DNA from: Lachnospiraceae bacterium UBA7026
Lineage (GTDB): Bacteria; Bacillota; Clostridia; Lachnospirales; Lachnospiraceae
Assembly: GCA_002494165.1 (NCBI GenBank)
Contig: DLBH01000070.1
Coordinates: forward strand, 1-18,704
Direction of reading: 5' to 3'
DNA length: 18,704 nucleotides
Part shown: positions 7,130-16,300 of the stretch, in pieces
Numbering within the stretch: position 1 is the stretch's first letter
How the letters are laid out: each line of letters begins with the position of its first letter
Notes under the pieces: generated by a model
Database searches by the model: none
Told to the model about the DNA's origin: nothing
What the model saw: the letters and a program-made list of their open reading frames with translations, nothing else
Position numbers and translations under genes: made by a program

Positions 7130-7972
7130 ATGAAGCAAGTGATTGATCTGCATATGCATAGTACAGCGTCTGACGGGACAGACACGATTCCCCAGCTTTT
7201 AGGGAAATTAAGAGAAGCAGGCATAACTACTTTTGCCGTTACTGACCATGATACCATGAACGGGTCCCGGGAGATGGAGGCCCTGGTTCCTTCCGATATG
7301 CATTTCATCCGGGGCATTGAGTTCTCCTGTATTACTCCTGCCGGTAAATGTCATATCCTGGCTTACGGCTGTGACTGGGACCATGAAGCCTTTCAGGCTG
7401 TGCTGGAGGAGGGTAAGGCTCTCCGCAGGAATAAGCTGGAGAGAAGGTTGAACTTTCTTAAGGATAATTTCAACATTGTACTCACTGAGGAAGACATGGC
7501 TATCCTCCACAAGTCGGGCAGTGTGGGCAAGCCCCATCTTGGCAACCTCCTGGCCGCCAAGGGCCTGGCCCCGGACAAAAATGCGGCCATAGACAAGTAT
7601 ATTAACCCCTGTAAGACAGAGTCAGACCGTATCGATGGCATAAAGGTAATAAAGGCGATCCTGCAGGCAGGAGGAATCCCGGTCTGGGCCCATCCTTTCG
7701 GAGGAACCGGGGAGAAAAGGGTCTCCTACGAGAATTTCCGCAAGCAGCTTGATCTGCTGACGGCCGCAGGCCTTGAAGGGCTGGAATGCTATTATTGCAT
7801 CTATAATGATGAACAGATTGACCTGCTCCTGCAGGCTGCCCGGGAGAAAGGCCTTTCCATCAGCGGCGGCAGTGACTACCATGGCAGGAACAAGAAGGTT
7901 TCCTTAGGAGAGCTTAACGCAGCCTGCAGGATTGTAGACCAGGAAATGCTGACCATTCTGGCCAGACTTTAA
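7130..7972 (+). CDS. PHP-domain phosphoesterase, RNase AM/YciV-like
   Basis: A 280-residue cytoplasmic metal-dependent phosphoesterase. All main PHP motifs are visible: DLHMHSTASDGT at the N-terminus, then TDHDTM, the GIEFSC strand, the HPF after VWA, and the C-terminal GSDYHG. This arrangement, with an insertion of about 80 residues between the second and third motifs, is that of the YciV/TrpH group, whose studied members are 3',5'-nucleoside bisphosphate phosphatases and 5'-3' RNases trimming RNA. The frame is open from 7076, but homology begins at the ATG at 7130; the GAGGAG at 7111-7116 is 13 bases away, a rather long spacing. It stands as a single gene with a strong terminator downstream. 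The substrate is inferred from the family only. Confidence 0.85.
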   Translation: MKQVIDLHMHSTASDGTDTIPQLLGKLREAGITTFAVTDHDTMNGSREMEALVPSDMHFIRGIEFSCITPAGKCHILAYGCDWDHEAFQAVLEEGKALRRNKLERRLNFLKDNFNIVLTEEDMAILHKSGSVGKPHLGNLLAAKGLAPDKNAAIDKYINPCKTESDRIDGIKVIKAILQAGGIPVWAHPFGGTGEKRVSYENFRKQLDLLTAAGLEGLECYYCIYNDEQIDLLLQAAREKGLSISGGSDYHGRNKKVSLGELNAACRIVDQEMLTILARL

Positions 7973-8066
7973 GGTCTTAAGTCCTTGACAGGGACAGGCC
8001 GGATGCATAAAATAAATAAGTCTGAATATTATCATTTTAATAATTTATAACTCGAATCTTTATTTT

Positions 8067-8094
8067 AGCCACAGTTTTTTTCTGTGGCTTTTTT
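8067..8094 (+). terminator. Intrinsic terminator of the PHP gene
   Basis: AGCCACAG and CTGTGGCT form a perfect eight-base-pair stem around a seven-T loop, followed by a run of six T residues. It lies about 95 bases after the stop codon. It isolates the PHP gene from the TauE/SafE gene. Confidence 0.88.
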
Positions 8095-8116
8095 AAAGGG
8101 GTATTTTTTATGGAGT

Positions 8117-8311
8117 GGTATTTTATAGGAAGAGTGTTTTCCAGGACTAGTAATATATAGGAAAAGTGTTTTCCAGGACTGGTATTTTATAGGGGAAGTA
8201 TTGGTCAAAACCAGTATCTTATAGGAATAATAATTTTCAGGAGAAGCATTTTCCAGCAGAAATTATTTTACAGTAATAATATTTTGCAACAGCAGTATCT
8301 TACAGGAGTAG
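8117..8311. repeat. 31-33-bp degenerate tandem repeat upstream of tauE-like gene
   Basis: Three clear units begin at 8117, 8150 and 8181 with the pattern GGTATTTTATAGGAAGAGTG followed by TTTTCCAGGACT. Later units are more diverged, but CAGTATCTTATAGGAATA at 8213 and CAGTATCTTACAGGAGTA near 8293 still align. The last unit supplies the AGGAG ribosome site (8304-8308) of the next gene. Confidence 0.7.
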
Positions 8312-8315
8312 TAAT

Positions 8316-9074
8316 ATGTTCGAACTTAGTCCAAGAACCTTTCTCATCGTGTGTCCCCTTCTTTTTGTGGCCGGTCTGGTAGATGCCATAGGAGGAGGTG
8401 GAGGCCTTATTTCCTTGCCGGCTTACCTTTTTGCCGGCCTGCCCATCCACTACAGTATTGCCACGAATAAATTGTCCTCGGCCTGTGGGACAACCCTGGC
8501 CACCAGCCGTTTTATCAGGCATGGCCTGGTCAATTACCGGCTAGCCCTGCCATCGGTGGCCTGCGCCATGGCCGGGTCTTCTCTCGGGGCCCAGCTCTCT
8601 CTACGTATGAGTGACCAGGTCATGAGAAATGTACTTTTTATCATACTGCCCCTGGCGGCATTTTTCGTCCTTAACAAAAATATGTTCCAGGACCGGGGCG
8701 GTCAGGCGAAAGAGGACAGGCGGACCTATCTGGTGGCGGCTTTAGCTTCCTTTGTGATCGGAGCCTATGACGGTTTTTATGGACCCGGGACGGGAACCTT
8801 TTTGATCATAGCCTTCACTGTCTTTGCCAGGATGGGGGTTAAGGCGGCCAATGCCCAGTCCAAGGTGATCAATCTTACTACGAATATTACATCTCTGACT
8901 ATATTCCTGCTCCATGGCCAGGTCCTGATTCCTCTGGGTCTGGCAGGAGCCTTCTTTAATATGGCCGGCAATTATATCGGAGCCGGCCTGGCCATGAATA
9001 AAGGGGCCAGGGTGGTTCGGCCGGTGATTCTGTTTGTCCTGGGCCTGCTCCTGATCAAGGTGGTTTCAGCCTGA
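8316..9074 (+). CDS. TauE/SafE (TSUP) family anion exporter
   Basis: A 252-residue inner-membrane protein with about eight TM helices; relatives export sulfite, sulfonate-derived anions or other organic anions. The two half-repeats of the family are visible: the first has AIGGGGGLISLPAYL and, later, TNKLSSACGT; the second has GAYDGFYGPGTGTFL and, later, NAQSKVINLTTNITSL. Length and ordering are normal and no truncation is seen. The AGGAG ribosome site seven bases before ATG comes from the last unit of a degenerate tandem repeat. The next genes downstream on the same strand are a hydroxyacid dehydrogenase fusion and a sulfite-reductase-like protein, which hints at sulfur-compound handling, but the gap of 212 bases means a shared transcript is unproven. 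Confidence 0.85.
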   Translation: MFELSPRTFLIVCPLLFVAGLVDAIGGGGGLISLPAYLFAGLPIHYSIATNKLSSACGTTLATSRFIRHGLVNYRLALPSVACAMAGSSLGAQLSLRMSDQVMRNVLFIILPLAAFFVLNKNMFQDRGGQAKEDRRTYLVAALASFVIGAYDGFYGPGTGTFLIIAFTVFARMGVKAANAQSKVINLTTNITSLTIFLLHGQVLIPLGLAGAFFNMAGNYIGAGLAMNKGARVVRPVILFVLGLLLIKVVSA

Positions 9075-9286
9075 GAGACTGGGTTTGTCCCGACATTTTC
9101 AAAATATATTTAGCCTATGAGATTATATAAATATATACAGCAGACAAAGAACCTATGTTACAATAAATATGATAATAACTGATTTTTACAGGTCTGTACA
9201 AGGATAAAGGCCTTTGTAGATGGGCTAAGATTCTGTTTTGGGCAGGAAGGAAGAAAATCCTACTGTCTTAGGGAGGTTACAATGTT

Positions 9287-11035
9287 ATGAAGGCTTACCA
9301 GTTAAAAATAACAATCAAGGATTCCCATCCACCCATTTGGAGGAGGTTGATCGTGCCTTCCGGCCTCAGCTTCTCTCAACTGACCCTGGTCATTAATACG
9401 GCATTTGGCTGGTGCGGTTACCATATGAGTAACTATTCCTTCCATCAGCTGAAGCTGGATCTGGACGATGATTATGATGAAGAAGATAGCTGGGCTGTTT
9501 TCGACCATGAAATCCTGGACGCGGCCCGCCATATCATTGATGACTTTTTTGACCTTGTCAAGTCTTTCACCTATACCTATGATTTCGGTGATGACTGGCG
9601 CCACCAGGTCCAGATTGAAAAAGTGATTAAAGATTATGAATATAATTACCCTCAGGTGATAAAATATAAGGGAGATACCCCCTATGAAGACTGTGGCGGC
9701 ATCTGGGGCTATTATGAGCTCAGGGATATCTTGTCCAATCCCGGCTCACCGGAATATGAGGCCATGAAGGAGTGGACAGATGCCCAGTTTGATAACAGCT
9801 ATGACATGGAATATGTTAATAGTGAACTGGAAAGAATGAGATTGATTCCCACCCAGGCAGCCCCCATGTCCAGGACAGAGCTCTATGAACGCTATTTTAG
9901 CGGCCAGGCCGATTTCTATACCATTGTTCCTGTCAGTGAGGAAGAGAATGAGGAGTTCCCGGATAATGAGGAGGCCCTGAAAGAAAGGGCAGATTCTGCT
10001 TTGGATTCATGGGGACTGGAGAGGAATGTGCCAGCAGGGCAGCCGGCTGGATCTTTTCAGGCAGAGCCCAGGTCCATCGTCGTTCTCGGTAATTGGCTGG
10101 GCAAGGACCACAAAGACAAAATCAGCCGGCTGGCCCGGGAAAAGGGTTTCCTTTGTTCTTTTTATAATTTTGAACAGGAGGAAGGAGCTAAGGCTGCCCT
10201 GGCTAAGGCAGAGGTGGTCTTCGGTCATGCTCCGGAGACAGCGGCCTCTTCCAGGACCTTGAAGTGGCTCTGCCTTCCCTCGGCGGGAGCAGATATTTTT
10301 TTAAGGCCGGGGGCTCTTTTGTCCCCCAATCTCATATTGACCAATTCCTCTGGTGCCTATGGGACCACCATGGCAGAGCATATGATTATGCAGACCCTTA
10401 TGCTGCTGCGCCGGATGCCTGAATTCCAGGAAGGAATGCGGGAGAGGGGCTGGCCCCGGCCCAGGGCCCAGGCATCCATAAAGGACAGCCGGGTGACCGT
10501 CTTAGGAGCCGGTGATATCGGCTGCTGCTTTGCCAGAAGGGTCAGGGCCTTTGAACCCAGATCAATTATTGCTGTTAACCTCAGTGGAAAAAGCAGGATG
10601 CCGGTCTTTGATCAGGTTCTTCCCTGGACCAGCCTGGACCAGGTGCTGCCAGAGACAGATATCCTGGCCATGAGCCTGCCTTCCACGGACCAGACCAGGG
10701 GGATTCTCAATGCCCACCGGATCAGTCTTCTGCCGGAGACTGCCTATATCATCAATGTGGGCCGGGGGGACGCCATCGATGAGGCGGCCCTTGTCAAGGC
10801 CCTCAATGAGGGCCGGCTGGCCGGGGCGGCTTTAGATGTCATGCAGCATGAGCCCCTGCCCAAGGATGACCCGCTCTGGGAGGCAAAAAATATCTTGCTG
10901 ACACCCCATGTGGCCGGCAATATGACCATAAACTTTACTAAAGACAGGGCAGTGGATATGTTCTGCGAGGATCTGAAGAATTACAGCAGAGGATGGCCCT
11001 TGCTTCATACTGTGAATAAAAAGCTGGGCTATTGA
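9287..11035 (+). CDS. Fusion of pRiA4b ORF-3-like domain and D-2-hydroxyacid dehydrogenase
   Basis: A 582-residue protein with two domains not usually joined. Residues 1-185 match the plasmid pRiA4b ORF-3 family (PF07929): PPIWRRLIVPSGLSFSQL, FGWCGYHMSNY, TYTYDFGDDW and EDCGGIWGYYELRDIL. A linker rich in Glu and Ala (about 190-260) follows. Residues 262-582 form a D-2-hydroxyacid dehydrogenase: Rossmann motif VLGAGDIG (404-412; glycines 407, 409, 412), and the catalytic triad Arg493 (INVGRGD), Glu522 (QHEPL) and His541 (TPHVAGN). After the second strand the sequence is VNLSGKSR without the acidic NAD-selecting residue, which suggests NADPH use (inference). The enzyme would reduce a 2-keto acid or oxidise a 2-hydroxy acid in the cytoplasm. 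GGGAGG lies ten bases before the ATG. The role of the N-terminal domain is unknown. Confidence 0.85.
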   Translation: MKAYQLKITIKDSHPPIWRRLIVPSGLSFSQLTLVINTAFGWCGYHMSNYSFHQLKLDLDDDYDEEDSWAVFDHEILDAARHIIDDFFDLVKSFTYTYDFGDDWRHQVQIEKVIKDYEYNYPQVIKYKGDTPYEDCGGIWGYYELRDILSNPGSPEYEAMKEWTDAQFDNSYDMEYVNSELERMRLIPTQAAPMSRTELYERYFSGQADFYTIVPVSEEENEEFPDNEEALKERADSALDSWGLERNVPAGQPAGSFQAEPRSIVVLGNWLGKDHKDKISRLAREKGFLCSFYNFEQEEGAKAALAKAEVVFGHAPETAASSRTLKWLCLPSAGADIFLRPGALLSPNLILTNSSGAYGTTMAEHMIMQTLMLLRRMPEFQEGMRERGWPRPRAQASIKDSRVTVLGAGDIGCCFARRVRAFEPRSIIAVNLSGKSRMPVFDQVLPWTSLDQVLPETDILAMSLPSTDQTRGILNAHRISLLPETAYIINVGRGDAIDEAALVKALNEGRLAGAALDVMQHEPLPKDDPLWEAKNILLTPHVAGNMTINFTKDRAVDMFCEDLKNYSRGWPLLHTVNKKLGY

Positions 11036-11102
11036 AATCGTTTTTTTTTATATGGATTGGTATATATTTTTTTAGAAGAGAAGCTGGAAGGATGAGCTGC
11101 TT

Positions 11103-12020
11103 ATGAAGCAAGGAAAAGCTCCTGTGAGAGGATCCGGGATCCCCAGGGAGGAAATCAAAAGGCTGCAGGGCCTGGGTTGCCTCCGGGATAAACGTTACAA
11201 AGATATCTTTAATGTGCGGGTGGTGACCAGGAATGGATTTGTATCAGGCCGCGAACAGGCCGTCATCAGTCAGGCCGCCGGCCAGTTCGGGTCCGGTGAA
11301 TTGAGACTTACACCCCAGCTTGGCATAGAGATCCAGGGGGTGGCTTATGGTCAGCTTCAGGACCTTCTTGACTATCTGGATGGACAGGGCCTGGTGACCG
11401 GAGGGACGGGACTGGGTATTCATCCGGTCCACTCCTGTAAAGGGACGGCCTGCCGTCATGGTCTCTTTGATACCTTTGCTCTTACAGAAAAGCTCCACCA
11501 GAGATTCTTCCTGGCTTACCGGGCTGTCAGCCTGCCCCACAAGTTCAAGCTTGTAGTCAGTGGCTGCCCCAACAACTGTGTAAAGGCCAGCCTGGCCGAC
11601 CTTGGAATCATTGGCCAGAGGATTCCCCTGCCCGATCTTTCCGGCTGCAGGGCCTGTAAAAGCTGCCGGGTGGAGACATCCTGTCCGGCTGGGGCCGCCA
11701 GACTCAGGGAGGGCAGGATCCATCTGGACCCTGCTGCCTGCAGGAATTGTGGGAAATGCAGCGGGGCCTGCCCCTTTGGTCTCTTTGACCATTGGCAGGA
11801 TGGTTTTAAGATATATGTAGGCGGACGGTCTGACAAATGCGTCGCCCACGGCCGGCCCCTTAGCAGGATTTTCCTGTCGGAGGATGAACTGATGGCCGCC
11901 ATAGAAAGGGCTATCACCCTCTACATAGAGGAAGGATTGCCGAAGGAAAGGTTCGCCCAAACCATAGACCGGCTTGGCTTTGACTATGTCAATGACCGGC
12001 TGACCGCTGGGGCCGGATGA
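11103..12020 (+). CDS. Sulfite/nitrite reductase-like iron-sulfur protein with 2[4Fe-4S] insert
   Basis: A 305-residue protein of the small sulfite-reductase-like group. Residues 35-90 resemble the ferredoxin-like half-domain. The siroheme/4Fe-4S ligand cysteines are Cys112 and Cys117 (SCKGTACRHG) with Cys155 and Cys159 (SGCPNNC); the first pair is spaced CX4C, not the CX5C of canonical sulfite reductases. Residues 180-225 form a ferredoxin-like module with two 4Fe-4S motifs: CX2CX2CX5CP at 182-194 and CX2CX2CX3CP at 213-223. The protein would carry electrons to a sulfite-like oxyanion, but the actual substrate is not shown. It lies 67 bases after the dehydrogenase fusion and shares its direction, so cotranscription is likely. 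An AGGAAGG-type site, GGAAGG, precedes the ATG by eleven bases. Good match to the family; specific reaction uncertain. Confidence 0.8.
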   Translation: MKQGKAPVRGSGIPREEIKRLQGLGCLRDKRYKDIFNVRVVTRNGFVSGREQAVISQAAGQFGSGELRLTPQLGIEIQGVAYGQLQDLLDYLDGQGLVTGGTGLGIHPVHSCKGTACRHGLFDTFALTEKLHQRFFLAYRAVSLPHKFKLVVSGCPNNCVKASLADLGIIGQRIPLPDLSGCRACKSCRVETSCPAGAARLREGRIHLDPAACRNCGKCSGACPFGLFDHWQDGFKIYVGGRSDKCVAHGRPLSRIFLSEDELMAAIERAITLYIEEGLPKERFAQTIDRLGFDYVNDRLTAGAG

Positions 12021-12039
12021 AAAGATTCCGTTAGAAAGG

Positions 12040-12275
12040 TCTTCCAAGAAAGAGGCCTATAGAGGAAAGAAATCCCGGCAGAAAGGACTTCTAAGATAGA
12101 GCCTGGACTATAGAGCAAGGAAGCCTGTGAGGTTTAGAAGCCTATTGAGTAAGGAAGTCTTTGGAGAAGAGAAAGATTAAGAGCAAGGAAACCTATAGAG
12201 AAAAGAAGTCGATAAAACAAGGAAGCTGATAGAGAAAAGAAGTCGATAAAACAAGGAAGCTGATAGAGAAAGTAC
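12040..12275. repeat. Purine-rich degenerate repeat with an exact 34-bp duplication
   Basis: Starting soon after the sulfite-reductase-like stop codon, the sequence repeats variants of AAGGAAGCCTATAGAGAAAAG. The 34-bp unit at 12197-12230 is repeated without any change at 12231-12264, so that last duplication is very recent, while the left part has diverged. No unique spacers are present. Confidence 0.75.
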
Positions 12276-12281
12276 GTGGAG

Positions 12282-12425
12282 ATGTATTCCGGTCACCAGT
12301 ATGCGGCGGTTAAATATGGTTTGAACCCGGAGACCTTTCAGCTCACGGAAGAGCCTAAAACAATAGATCCACTGGAGATTGACCTGGATGATTCCGCCTA
12401 TGGGAAGCTTCCTTCCCTGCCTTGA
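12282..12425 (+). CDS. Orphan 47-residue ORF, possible gene fragment
   Basis: The ORF starts MYSGHQYAAVKYGLNPETF and ends in YGKLPSLP. Its composition (aromatics and Pro near Asp/Glu) looks like genuine coding sequence, not random repeat, yet no ribosome site with normal spacing is visible: GGAG abuts the ATG directly, and a stop codon lies 18 bases upstream inside the purine-rich repeat. It may therefore be the surviving 3' end of a larger gene whose 5' part was lost to the adjacent repeat, or a small protein translated from weak signals. I do not recognise the family and assign no function. Confidence 0.35.
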   Translation: MYSGHQYAAVKYGLNPETFQLTEEPKTIDPLEIDLDDSAYGKLPSLP

Positions 12426-12584
12426 GAAGAAAGATGGGGATTCCCGGAGAAAGGCTGCGACAGCCTGACAAAGTACGCTATGGGAATACTAAAATTGTAA
12501 AGGCTTTTTAAAGATGCTAAAATCTTATGTATACTTTAGAGGATGCCTTAAAGGCAGAAGACGGAAAAGGAGACCAGCTGAATT

Positions 12585-13268
12585 ATGAAAAGAAGAATCA
12601 AAAACTGGAAACTGATGAAACAGGTTATTAAGGACTCGGGTGCCAATAAGCTGCTCGGAACCTATATGGCATTTTTTCTGATTTCCTCTGTGATAATCTG
12701 GCTTGTGGATCCGGAAATCCAAACGATGGTTGACAGCCTCTGGTACTGCTTTGCCGCGGCCACCACCATAGGTTTCGGGGACGTTTATGCCAAGTCCCTG
12801 ATAGCCCGTATTTTTACAGTGGTTTTATCTTTGTATTCTATTGTGATCGTTGCCGTGATCACTGCTGTAATCACTAATTTTTACATGGAGATTGCCAAGG
12901 CCAGGGCCAATGAGAGTATCATGGCTTTCCTGGATGATCTTGAGAACCTGCCTGAATTGAGCTTAGATGAATTAGTTGTCCTGTCAGAGAAAGTCAAACA
13001 TTGGAAGATTGAGAAAAGTATAACTGGACGCCATATTTTCCAGGCAAAAGAAGAGCCAGGAGAAGACCGGGATGCTCCGGAAAAGGAAAAGTGTGCTAAG
13101 GACCAGGAGAGCCTGGAAGAGGAAATAAGCAGTGAAGTCCAGGAGGGCCTGGAAGAGAAAAAGCTTAGTGAGGCTCTGGAGAACCAGGAAGAGGAAGCGT
13201 CTGGTGAGTGTCTGGAGAGCCTGGTAGAGAGAAGGTTTAAAGAGGATAAGAATAATCCAGATGAATGA
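12585..13268 (+). CDS. Two-TM potassium channel subunit with acidic tail
   Basis: A 227-residue membrane protein of the ion-channel family (PF07885). TM1 spans about residues 22-41, a pore helix follows, and the selectivity filter is TTIGFGD (60-66), close to the TVGYGD signature of potassium channels. TM2 spans about residues 74-98. Four such subunits would form a pore. There is no RCK/TrkA-N or cyclic-nucleotide domain; instead residues 155-227 form an acidic, Glu-rich tail with loose repeats of about 14-16 residues (QESLEEE, QEGLEEKK, NQEEEASGECLE), possibly coiled coil. An AAGGAG site lies twelve bases before the ATG. It is 39 bases upstream of the NRPS gene on the same strand and may share its transcript. 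Confidence 0.82.
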   Translation: MKRRIKNWKLMKQVIKDSGANKLLGTYMAFFLISSVIIWLVDPEIQTMVDSLWYCFAAATTIGFGDVYAKSLIARIFTVVLSLYSIVIVAVITAVITNFYMEIAKARANESIMAFLDDLENLPELSLDELVVLSEKVKHWKIEKSITGRHIFQAKEEPGEDRDAPEKEKCAKDQESLEEEISSEVQEGLEEKKLSEALENQEEEASGECLESLVERRFKEDKNNPDE

Positions 13269-13307
13269 AAATGATTAGCCGACGGTAGCATTGAGAGGAA
13301 AATGATT

Positions 13308-16300
13308 ATGGAGAAGACTAATATCAATAAGACCGAAATTACTAAAACTGGTATAAATGAGCTTGATATAAAGAGAATGACAAAAGATGTCCCCTATGTC
13401 CTGGATGCTTTTACTGAGAGAGTCAGGGAGGACCCTAAACAATTAATGCTGGTTAATCCCCTGACGAAAGCCAGGGTCAGCCGCAGGGCTGCGGATCATA
13501 TTTCAGCCAGGCTTTATGGCTTTTTGAAGGCCAGAGGTCTGGGAAAGGAGTCCCGGGTCATGATCTGTCTTCCCCGGGGTGAGATGCCCTTCCTGGCAGT
13601 GCTTGGAGTTCTCAAGGCCGGCGCGGCCTTTACTGTGGTGGAGGATACCTATGCCCAGGAACGAATCGCTCTGATCCGCAAGGATTTCGAGCCGGACCTC
13701 TTCCTTGATACAAAGGCCTGGCATGAAGCTATGAAGGAAAAACCTCTGCCGGGTTATGAGAGGGCTGGTGACCGTGATCTCTGCCTGGCCGTATATACCT
13801 CCGGAACCACCGGTACTCCCAAGGGTGTTCTTCATGAGTATGGTAATATCAGCCTCAATTATCTTTCCTTCCTGGAGATGCGGGGGCTGCTCGGCAACAA
13901 GCCGGTAACCATGGCTATGCCGGTACCCCTTAACTTTGTGGCCGCCACAAAATTTATGGTGGATTTTCTCTTTTGGGGAGACACCATCCATGTCCTGCCC
14001 TATCAGCTGGTCAGGGATGTGGCCGGCCTGGCCCGATATATCGTGGATCAGAAGATAGAGTTCAGCTTTATGCCGCCATCCCTCTTCCGGGTTCTGCCCA
14101 AAAACGTCGAAAAAGTGATGAAGCTGATCCTCCTTGGCGGTGAGCCGGCCCACGGCCTCTACGACAGTAAAATACAGCTCTATAACGGTTATGCCATGAG
14201 TGAGAGCTTTTTCATGTTACTGGCAAAACCTATAGACAGGGCTTATGATATCTGCCCTTCAGGCAAACCGGTTTTTGACTGGCCCGTTTACCTGCTGGAT
14301 GAAGATGGCAGCGAGGTGCCTGAAGGCCAGAGTGGGGAGATCTGCTTCCCCAATCCCTTCTTCCGGGGCTATGCCAACCTGCCTGAGAAGACCAGGGAAG
14401 TTATGCGGGGGGGACTTTACCACAGCGGAGACCTGGCCAGACAGGATGACCAGGGAGAATACTATATAGAAGGCCGGGCTGATGACATGATTAAGATCAA
14501 TGGCAACCGGGTGGAGCCGGCGGAAATAGAGGCCGCTGCCAAAAGGATTCTGGGTATCGACTGGTGCGGCGCCAGGGGTTTTGTGGATCCTGACCGGTCC
14601 TACCTCTGCCTTTACTATACGGCAGATATTCAGATTGACCCGAATAATCTCAGGGAGAAAATGGGGAAATATTTGCCCTATTATATGATACCTACCTATT
14701 TTATCCATATAGCTGAGATTCCCCTTAACGCCAATGGAAAGTTTACCAGGAAACTGCTGCCCAAGCCTGATACGGCCGACTATACGGCTGACTATGTGGC
14801 CCCCCGGACGAAAATGGAGAAAAGGCTCTGTTCCCTTTTTGAAAAGATCCTTCATCTGTCCAGGGTTGGTATCAAGGATGACTTTTATGACCTGGGAGGG
14901 GATTCCCTGTCCACCATCGCTCTGGCTGCAGACCTGTCTGACCTTGGCCTGACAAGCAGGGAGATATTCAAGTACAGGACACCGGCCAGGATCGCACAGC
15001 ATTGGAAGGATATGAAACCGGTTTTCCAGGAAGATCCTGTCCTCAAAGAAGAGAAAGCCCGGAAGAAAGCCTATCCCCTTACGGCCTTCCAACTGACCAT
15101 GTTTAATTACCAGCTCTACTATCCTATGTCCTGTATGTGGAACCTGACTCTTCTGTTCAGCTTTGACAAAGACAAGCTGGATGTAGGCCGGTTTACACAG
15201 GCGGTCAGCAGGGTGATAGACCATCATCCTATTTTCAGGACAGTCCTCACTTTTAATGAAGATGGCTTTATTGTCCAGCATATGGATCAGGAACTGGATG
15301 TCCACCGGGCAAGCAGGAAAGTATCAGAAGAGGACTTTGAAAAGCTTAAACAAGGATTTAATAAGCCCTTCCATCTAATCAATAATCCGCTGATCAGAAT
15401 CCGTCTTTACGAGACACCGGAAAAGCTGCATTTTCTTATGATCAGTCACCATATGGTCATGGATGGAGTGGGAATCAATGCCATATTAAATAATATCTAC
15501 TCTGCCTATCAGGGGGAGGAGGACCTTCCTTTAGATACCTTCTATTCCTGGCTGGAAGACCAGCGGCAGTTCAGATCCACACCGGAATATGAAGAAGCTA
15601 AGCGATATTTTGATGATACCTATGGCAAGGTCGACTGGTGCAATAATCTGTCGGTTGACCATGAACTTGTTGACAGACACCGTATGTCCAACGATAAGTA
15701 TGTAACAGGAGCTTCCTATTTGATCGTTCCTCCTGAAGACCTGCTCCCAAGGATGGAAAAGGAATTCCACCTGTCAAAAAGCGGTTTTTGTGCGGCGATT
15801 GCTTTGCTGGGACTGCATGACTGTGAAGGCAAGGATAATGTTATGTTAAACTGGACATTTTCCAACAGGACCAGTCCTGCATCACAAGCCGCTGCCGGCA
15901 TGATGCTGAAACTGCTGCCCTTAGGAGTTGAGATCAGGCCGGATACATCCACAGAGGATGTGTTCAGGCAGGTGGCCCGCCGTATTAATGAAGGCATCGC
16001 TAATTGTGACTGCGACTGGTTCCAGGACCATCCCTCGGTTTATGTCAATGATCCCCTGTTTTTAGTTTATGAGGCGGATATACTGGATATGCCGGCTATG
16101 GAGGAGCTGGGGGCCGAAATGGAGATGCTCTTTGATTCCAGTAATATCATGGTCAGAAGAACAACCCTCCAGGTTATGGAGACGGAGGAAGGCTTTGCCG
16201 TTGAACTTTACTATGTGGATGGCTTATTCGATGAGGCCCATAGGGATGCCTTTCACAGGGCTTTAAAAAACAGACTGAAGGACCTGGGCTGTACCGACAT

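Noticed and set aside
11244..12047. 267-codon minus-strand open frame
   Set aside because: It covers the sulfite-reductase-like gene on the other strand, whose cysteine motifs are clearly real; the reverse frame has none.
14259..15305. 348-codon minus-strand open frame
   Set aside because: It is the reverse-strand shadow of the NRPS gene, with low-quality composition, no ribosome site and no recognisable family.
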